DNA of 64,000 nucleotides from Cycas panzhihuaensis (GCA_023213395.1 CM041465.1:169143741-169207740); one strand, 5' to 3'. Counted from the first letter of the stretch, positions 46,703 to 58,552 are shown. Made by a program: numbers and translations. The notes: generated by a model not told the origin, from the letters alone.

Positions 46703-47160
46703 TTAGAACTGTTCAAACTTCACCCTCTTCAGTGGTTTGGTGAAGATATCAGCCATTTGATCTACTGTGGGGAAGTACTCTAGCTGAATTGTGCCATTAT
46801 GAACTAGTTCTCTAATCCTATGGACTTTCATACTTATATATTTGGTATGATCATGAAATATAGGATTTTTAGCCATCTGGATTATAGAATGATTATCTAC
46901 ATGTAATTTAGTAGAATTTTTTTTGATGGCATTTAATGTATTCAACAATTTTCTAAGTCATATCACCTCCTTGCTTATCTCAGAAATAGCAATATACTTA
47001 GCTTCGGTGGTTGAGTCTGCAACTATCTTCTACTATCTGGACCTCCATGATATTAGTGCTATTCCAAGAAATATTACATACCTATATATAGATCCTTTTG
47101 TATCTTTATCTCCAGCAAAGTCTGAGTCTATGTATGTATAAAGTTTAAATTTTGCATTGG
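46703..47160 (-). pseudogene. C1 RNase H
   Basis: The open stretch 46,703-46,948 encodes KLHVDNHSIIQMAKNPIFHD, then HTKYISMKVHRIRELVHNG and TVDQMADIFTKPL, the C-terminal half of copia RNase H including the DN and ADIFTKPL blocks. The first half, near 47,155-47,000, reads YTYIDSDFAGDKDTKGS (the DSDFAGD block) and then GIALISWRSR. One frameshift joins the halves. Confidence 0.87.
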
Positions 47161-47205
47161 GTCCATGAGACCATATTTGTTGATCGTCTTTAGGTACCTC
47201 ACCAC

Positions 47206-48226
47206 TCATATTACAACTTGCCAATGATTCTGCTTAGGATTTGTTATAAATCTTGCAAGAATGCTGACAAAGTTTGTAATATCTAGTCTTATATTTATAG
47301 TATGGATGAGACTACCTACAAGTTGCTTGTAGAGTGTTATGTCTGCCTCCCTAATGTCACCATTAACTGAGAGTTTAATATTAGGCTCCATAGGTATATC
47401 CACTGGTCGAGCACCTTCTAATTGAAACTTTGTCAGAAGATCCTTGATAACTTTTTCTTGGGAGAGAGATTTTTCCATTCTTTTAAGTTACTTCAATTCC
47501 CAAGTAATATTTCATCAACCCGAAGTTAGACAATTTAAAAGTTTTAACAAGGTCCTTCTTCAACTGGTTGATTACCTGTTCACTATTTCCCATTATTAGC
47601 ATATCATCCACAAAGATTAAGAGGTAAGCGACTTTATCATTTTGGCGCTTGATGAATAATGTTGCATCAATATCTTGATAGTCACAAACCTCATATCTAA
47701 GTTATGTCATTCTTTCAAACAACTTGGTAAACTAAGCATGAGGGGCTTACTTTAGGCAGTACAAGGACTTTTTAAGCCTATAAACCTTATGCTCCTGACC
47801 GATAACCTTATATCCTTCTGGCTAAGCTATGTAAATTTCTTTTTTAAGGTCCCCATTGAGAAATGTGGTCTTAACATCAAGTTGGTGGATTTTCCAACTC
47901 TGTTGAGTAGCTAAGGCTATAAGAGTTCTGATTGTAGGCTACTTGGCTGTAAGAGCAAAGATTTTAGTGTAGTCGATGCCTTTCCTTTGCATGAATCTTT
48001 TTTCTACCAACATCGCCTTGTGTTTTTCTAGGGTGCCATCTAATATGTACTTATTTTTTAACACCCATTTAATTTGAACTACCTTTCTTCCAAGTGGTAG
48101 ATCAACAAGTCCCCATGTACCATTATTAATAAGAGATTGGTACTCTTCATTCATGGCATTTCTCCAAGTTGCATGCTTTATAGCTTCTTGGTGCATTAGG
48201 AGCTCTTCGTTAAGAGTAAGGTGCAA
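47206..48226 (-). pseudogene. C1 reverse transcriptase
   Basis: The open stretch 47,939-48,226 starts the domain: EAIKHATWRNAMNEEYQSLI, then GTWGLVDLPLGRKVV and KWVLKNKYILDGTLEKHKAM. Between the frames lie HQLDVKTTFLNGDL (stop), PEGY and the catalytic FVDDMLI (TTT-GTG-GAT-GAT at 47,614-47,603). The stretch 47,206-47,478 holds KISLSQEKVIKDLL and YKQLVGSLIHT. Catalytic Asp are kept; stops replace Gln and Trp. Confidence 0.9.
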
Positions 48227-48762
48227 TTATTTTGGTTAAAGCTCAATGGAAAGTGATTCATGCATCCTTGCTCTATGGGAACTTCTAGTTCCAGTTTTGC
48301 CTACCTCATCTAGTCGCATGTCCTTGTGTAGCTGATAGGCTTTACGAAAACCTCAAGTTAGAAATGAGGTTTTCATTTCCATAACCTCTTGGTCTTCATT
48401 TTAATCTTGAAAATGATCATGTGAAATATTTGGCATGAAGGAAGTTGACAATGCTGGAGAAGATGGGCTAGCCACAAATGTTAGAGAAGATGATCCTTCT
48501 GCTATGGCTTTGCATTTGTCAACTTGGCTATTCACAAATGATGGTGCTAGATGTGTACACATTGGCTGGGAATCACAGCTTGTATCCTCTTAGGCTCTAT
48601 TGTCAGGTTCCAATATTTTGAGAAACTATTGAACATCTCCCCCCTTATATTTTAGAATCTGGATATCAAATTCAGTAGCATCATTAAATTAGTATGAAGG
48701 CATCTTGGAGTCAAATTTGAGTAATTGATCTTCAATCTCTACAAATATAACATCTCTAGTGA

Positions 48763-49700
48763 TTATGATTTTGCACTGTGAAGGTATGAAAACCTTGTAC
48801 CCATTTTTTCCCATAGGGTATCTGATAAAGATGCCTTTGATGTCTCTATCTTAGAGCTTGTTTCTATATTCCTCCAGAATATGAGCATAACAAGTAGAGC
48901 TAAAAAGTCTAAAGTGGGAGATAGAGGGGGTTTTTCGATACCATATTTCATATGGAGAAGGTCCAAGCTTGGAGGGACTAACAGTGTTGATGTAATACAC
49001 AGTAGTATAGATAGCCTCAGCCCAAACATAGACAAGAACATTCTTATATATCAACATAGCACGATCCATGTTCATGATGGTCATGTTCATGCACTCGGCA
49101 ACTCCATTTTGCTGGGGTGTACCTACAACAGAGGTCTGATATTTGATTCCATGTTGATGTAGGTACAATTTAAACTCATTGGATATGTACTCATCACCAT
49201 TATCAGTACTAAGTATTTTGATCTTAAATCTAGATTCATTTTCCATGTGGGCCTTGAAAGCTTGAAACGTAGAAAAAGCTTCATCTTTCTTTATAAGAAA
49301 AGTAACCCATACTTTCTTAGTAAAATCATCAATGAAAGTAATATAGTACCACTTCTGTTTGAGAGAAGGGATGGGCATAGGACTGCATATATCTGAGTGT
49401 ACAAGCTGTAAAGGTTGGCTAGATTTCCACTAACTATGAGGAAAGGGCTTAGATTTCCATTTGGTAATAATACATGCTTCACATTTAAAGGGCTTAGAGG
49501 AGAGCTTAGGCAAACCAGGAGGAGTTACTTGTAGTTCTCTTAAATGATCAATCTTGATATGGCCCATATAAGCATGCCATAGGGTCACTTGGGACAAATT
49601 TTAAGGAGTTAGAGTTATGGTAAAAGTAGCGTCATCATGAACATAGTTGGCTTCAAAGGATGGTGAGCCAGTTAGGTAAAAAAGTTTGCCATCAAGAATT
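48763..49700 (-). pseudogene. C1 GAG-pre-integrase and integrase
   Basis: The longest open frame of this element, 48,851-49,378 (175 codons), covers the core: YYITFIDDFTKKVWVTFL, KILSTDNGDEYISNEF and the block GTPQQNGVAECMN. These hold the second catalytic Asp and the Glu; the first Asp is in LVHSDI just upstream (about 49,405). GAG-pre-integrase remnants LWHAYMGHIKIDHL and KCEACIITK lie at about 49,590-49,470. The C-terminal part continues in another frame to 48,763. Confidence 0.9.
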
Positions 49701-49983
49701 CTGGTCATAACCAAAGCATTTAAAGGAGGATGAATGACATAGAGAGTTTAATTATTTGCAGTTACACTCACATCAAATCCACGAGAGACAAGGGTGGATA
49801 GGGAGAGAAGATTCTACTTTAGAGTAGGAATATATAAAACATCAACAAGTGTAAAATCTGGAAGGCCTGGGAGTTTTAGGCAAATACTTCCAAGTCCTTC
49901 GACTAGCTGAGATGATTTGTCAACCATTTACATAACACCACGAACTTCAGAGTCAAAATCCTGAAAGAACTGGCAATGACAAT

Positions 49984-51230
49984 TCATGTATTGTGTTGCT
50001 CCAGTATCCATGATCCACGATGAAGTATTTGGGATGGCACTATTTGTAACTCCAAGTGGTGAAGGTAAAAGTGAATAAGCATAGCCATAATAAGCCTCAG
50101 TATACTTAGTAGATCTATTAATAACACTTGATAAAATGGTTCCAATTCTTTGAAGATATGCATAAGCAAATTACGTTCCACCAAAAGCATCTTTAAAAGA
50201 AGTATTATCAACATTATATGCACCATGGTGCTATTGATAACTTGGTAGTTTATTGGTGATAGTTCTACAATTTTTTGAATAATATCCTTTTCTATTACAC
50301 CTTTGGCACATAATTGTTTAATTTCCAATCCCATAAGAAGTATTAGGCTGGTTAGATTATCTCTTATTACTAGATCTAGGTCCAAGTTGATTATTTTAGC
50401 CTTGGCCTTGAGACTGTTTTTGTTAGAGTTGAGGAGCTTGTTGACCAAGAGGACGTTGTCCTTATTATCTACCTCTTCCTTTTCCACGAGAATTACCACT
50501 TCTACAAGAGTATTGACCTTGATTTTTGATATAATAAAGATCTTCTTCTACTTCAAAAACAACATCAATTAGATCTGATATAGTGGCAAAGTTGGTATCA
50601 AAGGTCTTATCAAATTTAATGAACTTATCAGCAAGAGCCTCAAAGTTTAAGGTCTATAAAGTGCCACTAGATTAAAGACTTTCCAATAGATTTTTGTAAT
50701 ATGGGATATGGAGACATGAATAAATCAAGAAAGCCTACGTAATGCACTGAGTTTTAAAATCTTTATCAATGGCTTGCTTGATTGGATGAAGGAGATTGAT
50801 TATCTCACTTGCGTATCCTTTCTGCATTTCAATTTGTTCATCTTCAGCACTAAATAGATAAATTCTAACTCTGATTTAGTGTCAAAGTTCTTCTTAAGAA
50901 CTTCAAGAACTTTCCATGCTATATCATATATAGCTTCATCAATGAGATTATACAGGGAATAATCAGTGACAAGCAGTATCCCTGCATGAATTTTATCATC
51001 ATTAAGTTCCCATTAGTGTTTAGTTGTAGCTTCAGTGGGAGCAATTGGAGCACCTCCTCTAAAAGCAGCTAAGGTAGCTATAGCTGCAACAGATGGTGTA
51101 GGTTGTAAGTGATCTCTCCATAGACCTTTATACTTTGTAGCATTTCTAACACCAGTGAACCACATGTCCTAATTTTCTTTTCTTTTTAGAATGTAGTTCA
51201 TATTTTATTTGAACTGTGAATACATGGTGT
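49984..51230 (-). pseudogene. C1 gag and protease start
   Basis: Gag starts near 51,230 with KRKENQDMWFTGVRNATKYK, and an HAGILLVTDYSLYNLIDEA segment follows. The open stretch 49,984-50,499 is a Leu-rich frame that overlaps the true zinc-knuckle frame; a TIMCQRCNRKGYYS-like remnant is readable there. The protease loop at about 50,030-49,990 reads SWIMDTGATQYMN, with the catalytic DTG intact. Several frameshifts occur between these parts. Confidence 0.7.
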
Positions 51231-51526
51231 CTTTTGAGAAGGGAAGAAATGAATAAGGGACTATAAAAGTGATGGCAATAAATGATCAATCATTATTTAT
51301 AAATAGAAAATGTAATGAAGTAGTGTAGCAGGAGGAAGAAGAAGTGAGAATGGTTGCTCAAAGATGAAGGAAGCAACTTAGAGAAAAGTCACCAATACTT
51401 GTGGCAAATATTAACCTGATGCAGCAGGAATATGAGAAGTACTATGATTGTGATTACACTATGGATTACTTTTTAAAAATAAGTAAGTGATCAACATACA
51501 AGATTATAGGCCAATATAGAAGCTGA
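51231..51526 (-). other. C1 leader, part next to gag
   Basis: This non-coding stretch continues at 56,869 beyond C2. No signal was recognised. Confidence 0.5.
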
Positions 51527-51531
51527 CATCA
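51527..51531. repeat. Target-site duplication of C2, left copy
   Basis: The sequence is catca, identical to 56,869-56,873. Confidence 0.9.
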
Positions 51532-52176
51532 TGTTGAGAATACAAGGTTCCAAGCCTTAAACTGCCACAAGATCTAAACTATTTTTCTACTAGTTATAGG
51601 AATCAAAACTAAGATTTAACATGCAAGTTCTAAAATTAGAGATAATGTAATAACATTAGTATACAAGCTAAACATCATATATACACCTGATATAATATGG
51701 TAAAACCCTAGCAATGTGCTAGGGAAACATCCATGTAGGAAAGGTATTAATCTTTATTGCTATAGAATGGAGAAATAGTACATCTCAATAGTAGAGTGCT
51801 CTTAGGAACAACAACCAGCTACCACCCTCATCATAGTACATTACATTACATTACAACATAATAAGAAAAGCCCTAAAATAGGCTACATGAGAGGGACATC
51901 CAAGGCATGAATCTCAACTGTAGAATCTAGGGTATTTGTATCGAACGACCCTTATTCTCTTTACATTTTAATATGGTTTACATGGCTATTTTTTCGGGTC
52001 AGGGGCTATGACCCTCGAACCCCCTCTTAGCGGGGGGCATTCCACACCCCCCACACACCCCGGCTAAGGGGGGCTCCCACCCTTCTTAGAATCCCCTGAG
52101 AAAGATTAGGGGGGGAACTACACCGAAAACATGCCAAAATTTTAGCCCCAAAATATTGTTTTCACAATACCTAACA
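51532..52176 (-). repeat. C2 3' LTR
   Basis: This 645-bp LTR starts tgttgagaatacaagg and ends cctaaca. It agrees by eye at roughly nine of ten positions with 56,223-56,868, with mostly transition differences. Its GC-rich block (52,000-52,110) has decayed so that the hairpin no longer pairs fully. Confidence 0.95.
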
Positions 52177-52190
52177 ATCTCCACCTTGAC
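52177..52190 (-). other. C2 polypurine tract
   Basis: On the minus strand gtcaaggtggagat directly precedes the 3' LTR. Confidence 0.8.
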
Positions 52191-52194
52191 AACA

Positions 52195-52761
52195 ATTTAC
52201 TTGATACCTTTCCTAGACCCTTCATCATCTTTTCTGTAAGCTAAGAGAAGTCAAACACCATTTGAACTTCTCTATTGGTACTAGTTTTATGAATATATCA
52301 GCATAATTCTGATTGGTGTGAATCTTCTTAAGTGCCACTCCACCTGCTTCCCCAACCTGTCTAACAAAATGGTACTTAAGAGCAATATGATTTATTCTAC
52401 TGTGATAAGCCAGATTCTTGGCTAAGCAAATAGCACTTTGACTGTCACAAAATACCTTTACAATTTCCTATCTCCTTCCAAGCTCATCTAATAGACCCTA
52501 TAACCAGAATGCTTCTTTATAAGCATGTGGTGTAGTAATATATTTAGCTTTCGTGGTTGACAGTGTAATTGTGCTCTATAATTTGGACATCCAACTAACT
52601 GGACCATTTGCAAGAGTGAAAACATAACCTGAAGTAGACCTTCTTTTATCTAAATCTCCTGTAAAGTCTAAATCAACATATCCACAAACCTGATTACCTG
52701 TACCTCCAAAGATGATGCAATAGTCACTTATGCCTCTCAAATACCGAAGCACCCATTTCAC
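52195..52761 (-). pseudogene. C2 RNase H
   Basis: The open stretch 52,576-52,761 encodes KWVLRYLRGISDYCIIFGG, then CGYVDLDFTGDLDKRRSTSG and GPVSWMSK, where the first catalytic Asp block is intact. It continues with stops through ATTKAKYI-like and EAFWL segments, VFCDSQSAICLAKN (about 52,445-52,405) and ADIFIKLVPIEKF near 52,285. These are the standard copia RNase H blocks. Confidence 0.9.
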
Positions 52762-52767
52762 TGCAGC

Positions 52768-53802
52768 CTAATGTTCTTTCCCTAAATTTTCCATAAACCT
52801 GCTAACTACACCGATTACATGTGAAATATTAGGTCTTATATATACTATGGCATACATTAAACTTTCTACTGCACTAGCATATGGCACACGAGATATATAA
52901 GCCTTTTTTTCTTCATTACTAGGACTCATATTCAAAGAAAGCTTGAAGTGGGAAGCCAATGGGATACTCACTAGTTTCATATTTTCTATACCAATCCTAG
53001 TTAGCACCTTCTCCATATATTTCTACTGTGATAACCATAGCTTACTATTTTTCCTGTCTCTGTATATCTCCATTCTTAAGATTTATTTTGTAGCTCCTAG
53101 ATCCTTCATATCAAAAGTCCTAGCCAATTGAGCCTTTAGCTTATTGATTTTTTCCATGCTCTTACTTGCAACCAGCATGTCATTAACATATAATACCAAG
53201 ATAATGAATAATCCATTATCCATAAATTTAAAGTAAGCACAATAATCATACTCACTTCTTTTGATATTTTGGCTCTCCATGGAGGCATCAAACTTCTTGT
53301 ACCACTGCTTGGATGATTGTTTTAGGCCATACAATGATTTCCTGAGCCTGCAAATAAGTCTTTTCTTACCATCTTGTATAAACCCTTCTGGTTGATCCAT
53401 ATAGATCTCCTCATCTAAATCTCCATGTAGAAAAGTTATTTTTACATCTAACTACTCCAACTCTAAATCGAGAGAAGCTACCAATGCTAATAACACTCGA
53501 ATTGAAACAAGTTTGATAACTAATAAAAAGATCTCATGAAAGTCAATACCTTCTTTCTGTGCAAAACCATTAGCCACCAGTCTTGCCCTATATTTATCAA
53601 TCTTTCCATCAACATCTATTTTCCTTTTGAAAACCCATCTGTAACCAATAGTTTTCCTACCATGTGGAAGTTCTACCAAGTCCCATGAATTATTTTTCTT
53701 CAAAGCATCTATCTCTTCCTGCATAGTCCTTTTCCACTTCTCACTATGGATATCATCTACTGCTTCCTGAAAACATGTAGGCTCATCATCATTTGAAACC
53801 AA
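52768..53802 (-). pseudogene. C2 reverse transcriptase
   Basis: Three long frames cover the domain. The stretch 53,452-53,802 gives WKRTMQEEIDALKKNNSWDL and YRWVFKRKIDVDGKIDKYRA. The stretch 53,083-53,400 gives DQPEGFIQDGKKRLICRLRK, SLYGLKQSSKQWYKKFD and the catalytic motif as LYVNDMLVASKS (TAT-GTT-AAT-GAC at 53,190-53,179). The stretch 52,768-53,016 gives PYASAVESLMYA and RPNISHVIGVVSRFM. The catalytic YVDD has become YVND by one G-to-A, which would abolish polymerisation. Confidence 0.93.
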
Positions 53803-53991
53803 AGTAATAGAAGTAGACTAGCTGTACATGTTAGGTGGATGACTGACTCGTGTAGATCTTCTAACTGTTGGTAGAGGAGTGTCCAAATACTCCTGTGATT
53901 CTACTACTGATTCATCTTCAAAAAGATCTTCATGCTCTTCTAATTCCACAGATGGCTGCATTTCAAAGTTAACTTATTGATGTTCAGTTTG

Positions 53992-55209
53992 CTACTCTTG
54001 TTTTATTTCAACTTCTCCACTGTCTGGTTTTACAAAGGGAGATTCATCAAATATGACATCTCTGTTAATGGTGATTTTGTGGGTAGTAGGATCCCACAAC
54101 TTGTATTCCTTCACACCATCCTTATCACCATAACTAATAAAGATATATCTCTTGGATTTTGGGTCTAACTTTGAATATTTATTTTTGTCAGTCCAGGCAT
54201 AAGCATCACAACCAAAAACTTTTAAATTTGAATAATCACATGGATGTCCAGTCCATACCTCTTTAGGAATCTTGCAATCTATTGCAAGTGATGGTGACCT
54301 GTTTACTAGATAACAAGATGTTTGAAAAGCTTCTGCCCACAAGCCCTACTCCACTCCTGTATTACTTAGCATGCTTCTTGCTCTTTCCAAGAGTATCCTA
54401 TTCATGTGCTCAACAATGCCATTTTATTGTAGAGTATAGCTAGTGGTCTTGTGTCTTTCGATCCCAGCTTCTCTGCTATAGTTCTCAAACTCTAAGGAGT
54501 TGAACTCATCTCCATTGTCAATTTTTAAACATTTGATTATCTTACTAGTACTATTCTGAACTAGAGCCTTCAACTGCTTAAACACATTGAAAACTTTAGA
54601 TTTCTTTTTCAAAAAATAGACCCATACCTTCCTAGAGTAATCATCTATAAATGTGACATAATAAAATGATCTTCCACAAGATATTTTAAGGGCTAGTCTG
54701 TATACATCTGAATGTATGTAATCTAGAATGCCTTTACTAGTGTGACTCCCTAATTTAAACCCGAGTCTACACTGTTTTCCAAAAATATAATGTTTACAAA
54801 AAGCTAAATCTGAAAGTTGCAAGTTAGGAAGCAACTTACGATTTATCATCACCTTAAGTCCTTTCTCACTCATGTGCCTAAGTCTCCGATGCCATAACTG
54901 AGCTGGATCTTCTGCAGTGTTTGATGTTGTAGCTGCTTGGTTGACATCTGTAGTTCCCATTAAAATGCAAAGATTTCCTTTCTTTAAGGCTTTTATAACA
55001 ACCAAGGTGCCCTTTGACACCTTTATGACTCCTTCATGACCTGTATGCTTAAAACCACCTGAATCTAATTCACCCAAGGAAATCAGATTCCTTTTCAAAC
55101 CAGGTACATATCTAACCTTAGTTAATGTTCTGACTATCCTATCAAACATCTTAATTCTGATGCTATCAATACCCATTGTCTTATAAGAAACTTCATTTCC
55201 CATAAGCAC
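53992..55209 (-). pseudogene. C2 GAG-pre-integrase and integrase
   Basis: The longest frame of the window, 54,424-55,209 (261 codons), holds RFVPGL-like pre-integrase sequence, LWHRRLRHMSEKGLKVM, FCKHYIFGKQ, IHSDVYR, FIDDYSRKVWVYFLKKKSKV and KIDNGDEFNSLEF. The frame 53,992-54,342 gives MWAEAFQTSCYLVNRSPS, LKVFGCDAYAW and DVIFDESPF, the integrase C-terminal part. A stop or frameshift near 54,345-54,425 removes the segment that carries the catalytic Glu block. The Cys pair of the zinc domain is changed to C..Y. Confidence 0.93.
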
Positions 55210-55242
55210 ATCACCACCATCAAGAGGTTGGTATGATGAGAA

Positions 55243-55548
55243 CTAACTCTTGTGTGGACACATGTGGTGCGAAGCACCTGAATCTAATAACCGATCATGG
55301 TGATAATGAGAAACATTATAAGTAACTAAGACATCATTATCTATACCTTGATTTGACTCCACCTTATTTGCCTCCTTGGCAGGATCTTCCTTTTTCTGGA
55401 ACTCCTTCCTTTTGTAACAATCCTTCTTAAGGTGACCAATCTTATTATAATGCCAACACCTAAGCATACTCTTTTTGCTCTTTGACTTGGATCTCGATGT
55501 ATCCTTGGAGTTTTGTCCTCTCTCAAATGGTCTACCTCTTACTGTCAT
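55243..55548 (-). pseudogene. C2 nucleocapsid zinc knuckle and protease start
   Basis: Basic linker GRPFERGQNSKDTSRSKSKS leads to the zinc knuckle CWHYNKIGHLKKDC, CX2CX4HX4C with Tyr for the second Cys. After an acidic linker comes the protease loop RLLDSGASHHMC with DSG intact. It is one open frame of 101 codons. Confidence 0.92.
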
Positions 55549-55674
55549 GGCTTTTGGTGTGGAGGTTTCAAAACTAGATTTCTTCTACACTTCTTCCATT
55601 AGCAAAGCACTTATAACATAATCATAATCCAATACATCTGTAGTGCTTAAACTAATTGAGGTGATAATGTTATC

Positions 55675-56151
55675 CTAGGATTTGGGTAATGAGCATAACA
55701 AGGTAACAGCCTTGTCCTCATCCTCAATTTTAACATTGATAGTAGTCAATTGATAAATAAGAGTAGTGAAAATATTTAAATGGTAAACAATTTCTATACC
55801 TTCCTTCATCAGTAACGAGTACAGTTGCCTCTTTAGGTAGATTTGATTCGTTATTGATTTGTTCATATACAGGTCTTCCAACCGGGTCTATAATCCTATT
55901 GTTGTCTCTTCCCCTGTGATGTTAAATAAGACTTCATCTGCCAAGCACAATCGTATTATGCTAAGTACCTTTTTATCTAAGTTGTCCCAATCATCATCAT
56001 CCATCCCTACGGGTTTCTTCGATTTACCTACAAGAGCTTTGTACAAGCCCTGTTGTACAAGAATATCATATGCTTTTAGCTTCCATAACTCGAAGTTGTT
56101 CTTGCCATTGAATTTCTCCACCTCAAACTTTGCACCTGCTAGTTTCACCAT
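55675..56151 (-). pseudogene. C2 gag N-terminal and core
   Basis: The start at 56,151 is chosen because the PBS is only 57 bp upstream and the text matches Tork-type Gag starts (KFEVEKFNGKNNFELWKLK). The frame runs to 55,888 with DDDDWDNLDKKVLSIIRLCL. It continues after a stop in 55,675-55,881 with LYSLLMKEGIEIVYHLN and KAVTLLCSLPKS, the C-terminal core of copia Gag. Confidence 0.92.
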
Positions 56152-56207
56152 TTTAGTGTAGAAAATCTTATACCAAAACCTTCATAGACTCGTTGCAAAA
56201 TAAAAGT

Positions 56208-56220
56208 GGCTCTGATACCA
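56208..56220 (-). other. C2 primer-binding site (initiator tRNA-Met)
   Basis: On the minus strand TGGTATCAGAGCC is an exact match. It is separated by two bases from the LTR. Confidence 0.95.
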
Positions 56221-56222
56221 CT

Positions 56223-56868
56223 TGTTGAGAATATAAGGTCCCAAACCTTAAACTACTACAAGATCTAAACTATTTTGTATGTAGTTATAGGAATCGAAAC
56301 TAAGATTTAACATGCAAGTTTTAAAATCAGAGATAATACAATAACATCAGTATACAAGCTAAACATCACATATGCACCCAATATAACATGGTAAAACCCT
56401 AACAGTATACTAGGGCAATATCCACACAGGAAAGGTATCAATCTTTATTGTTGTAGAATGGAGAAATAGTACATCTTAGTAGCAGAGTGCTCTTAGGAAC
56501 AATAACTAGCCACCGCCCTCATCACAGTACATTACATTACATTATAACATTATAATAAAAGCCTTAAAATAGGCTATATGAGAGGGACATCCAAGGCATA
56601 AATCTCAACCATAGAATCTAGGGTATTTGTATTGAACGACCCTTATTCTCTTTACATTTTTATATGGTTTACATGGCTAATTTTTCAGGTCGGGGGCTAT
56701 CGCCCCCGAACCCCCTCTTAGTAGGGGGCATTCCATGACCCCTACACCCCTCGGCCAAGGGGGGCTCCCGCCCCCCTTGGAATCCCCCGAGAAAGAATAG
56801 GGGGAGAAACCACGCTAGAAACATACCAAAATTTTAGCGCTAAAATATTGTTATCATAATACCCAACA
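56223..56868 (-). repeat. C2 5' LTR
   Basis: This 646-bp LTR is homologous to 51,532-52,176 and to the solo LTR L1. It keeps TG and CA ends. Confidence 0.95.
56755..56780. repeat. GC-rich hairpin in C2 5' LTR
   Basis: Perfect 11-bp arms ccaaggggggc and gccccccttgg surround a tccc loop. It sits in a 110-bp block of g- and c-runs, including ggggctatcgccccc at about 56,692-56,706. Confidence 0.9.
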
Positions 56869-56873
56869 CATCA
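56869..56873. repeat. Target-site duplication of C2, right copy
   Basis: The sequence is catca, identical to 51,527-51,531. Confidence 0.9.
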
Positions 56874-58540
56874 TTAGGTTTACATAACTTGAAACTCAAA
56901 TGTAGGATGTGTAATCAACCCAATAACCTCTAGCTTGTGTCTAACATGTAGTTGAGGTTATTGAAGGGGTACCTAGGCTTCTAATAGAATTAAGTTGGCC
57001 TTCATCTGTGATACTCGTAATTATGCTTGGTGATGAAATCAAGGTCACAACAGAGCCCAAGTACTCCTAATCCTCACCTAATTTACTAATGAGCAGCTAT
57101 ATACCTCCTCTAAAGAGTGGTATGTGCATACGCATGGCTATGATAGATATTGAATTGGGTATATTTTAATCTTGTATTAAAGTTTTAGTTTTCTCAGTTG
57201 GTTATTAGGATGATCCCTGATTGAAGCACAATGGTATAGCTAACCAAACCTCACCAATATTCTAGCTTAATCTAGTCTCAACTTGAAACCCACACATCCT
57301 TTATGGCATGGCATTCTATCAACCAAGGTATCTCAAACTTGGCGAGTATATGAATAGGGACAAGATGATAGAAATAGTGTATGTGATGTGTTCCTTTTAG
57401 GAAGAGTGAAAAGATTATCGAATTGCATGAAACGTACATTTAACTAAAAATAGAATACTTGCTTGGAGTGCTTTTGGAGTGGTCACTTAGAGTGCTTGCT
57501 TGAAGTGTCCTTAGAGTGCTTACTTTGAGTGATTTTAGAGTGTTAAAATATAATTCTAATAAGTGAGTTAGGACACTGGATATCACTCTAATCCAGGTGT
57601 TTTTTTCTCACTTTTACAATGGGCTTTTAAGCCTTATAAAAAGAAGGAAGAAATTTTTTTCACTTCTTTTTTTTATTAATATAAACAAAAGTAGTCTTCA
57701 TTAAATTAGAAATAACTTTCTCTCGCAATGACAAAATGGAGTGCCAATTTTTATGCTATAAACTAAACTTAGATTTTCATCTTTATGAAGTAGAATCAAG
57801 TCTAAATGAGTTTTAGATAGTTTTTGGCATCCCTACAAAGTTACGAGATTATATTTTTCTAGAATTCTTACTAAAAATAATTATTGTTCACTAAAATAGC
57901 AATAACTTCCTCATATGACATCAAAATTGGGTGTCAGTTTGTGTGCTGAAAAGTAGACTCAGAGCCTCATCTTTGACAATTAGAATCATGTCAATTGGAG
58001 CTTTGTAGAATATTTTCTAGGCATGTGAAATTCAAAAAAAAAAATTTATTTCTGCAAAAATTTTAACTTGCTAATATCTTATTAACACATGATACCATAT
58101 GAAATTTCCATTATTTTTTTTATCACTAGCATCCCAATATGAGTAAGGTGAGAGTATACAATGATGAATATTTTAAATGGCTTAAAATTCTTTTAAAAAA
58201 ATAGGTTAAACCTCCCCTTACAATCATTCTTCTAAATGCTAGAAAAATTTTGGCAGTATTTCCCCTTGTTAAATGGACAAAAAGAGGGGAAAGAAAAAGA
58301 AGAATGAGATAACATGAATGGCTACTAAAGGATTGGAATCCTTAGGCCTTACAACTCCTTGTATTGTGCTTCCAAACTTGCAAAAGGGAAAGGGAAAGTA
58401 AACAATACAAAATATACTATCATAATAACTTTAAAATGTTTCTAAATCCACTTTCACAATCTCCTTCACCACATGGATTATGGGGGAGAAGGAAGTGGTG
58501 GGTCCATTTCAAGTGTAAGTGAGGAATATGAAGGAAGTAA
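56874..58540 (-). other. C1 leader, part next to the 5' LTR
   Basis: About 1.7 kb without a coding domain. It includes short gagtgctt-type repeats at 57,466-57,542 and two diverged copies of a segment of about 70 bp or more, at about 57,708 and 57,899 (both contain ataacttyct and a gtagaatca-like core). Confidence 0.55.
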
Positions 58541-58552
58541 GTTCTAATACCA
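58541..58552 (-). other. C1 primer-binding site (initiator tRNA-Met)
   Basis: On the minus strand it reads TGGTATTAGAAC, which is TGGTATCAGAGC with two transitions. It lies two bases from the LTR. Confidence 0.85.

Larger units (their letters stand above)
51532..56868 (-). mobile_element. C2: full-length Ty1/copia retrotransposon (Tork/Tnt1-like)
   Basis: This is a complete 5.3-kb element: LTRs of 645 and 646 bp, PBS, gag, protease, integrase, RT, RNase H and PPT, with the perfect duplication catca. Gag starts 72 bp inside the PBS, a compact layout like Tnt1/Tork elements, and its start MVKLAGAKFEVEKFNGKNNF fits that group (inference). It is the least broken element of the window by frame length, but stops and a catalytic RT change make it inactive. 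Confidence 0.95.

Noticed and set aside
50303-50572. 89-codon plus-strand frame
   Set aside because: It is antisense to C1 gag and has no domain.
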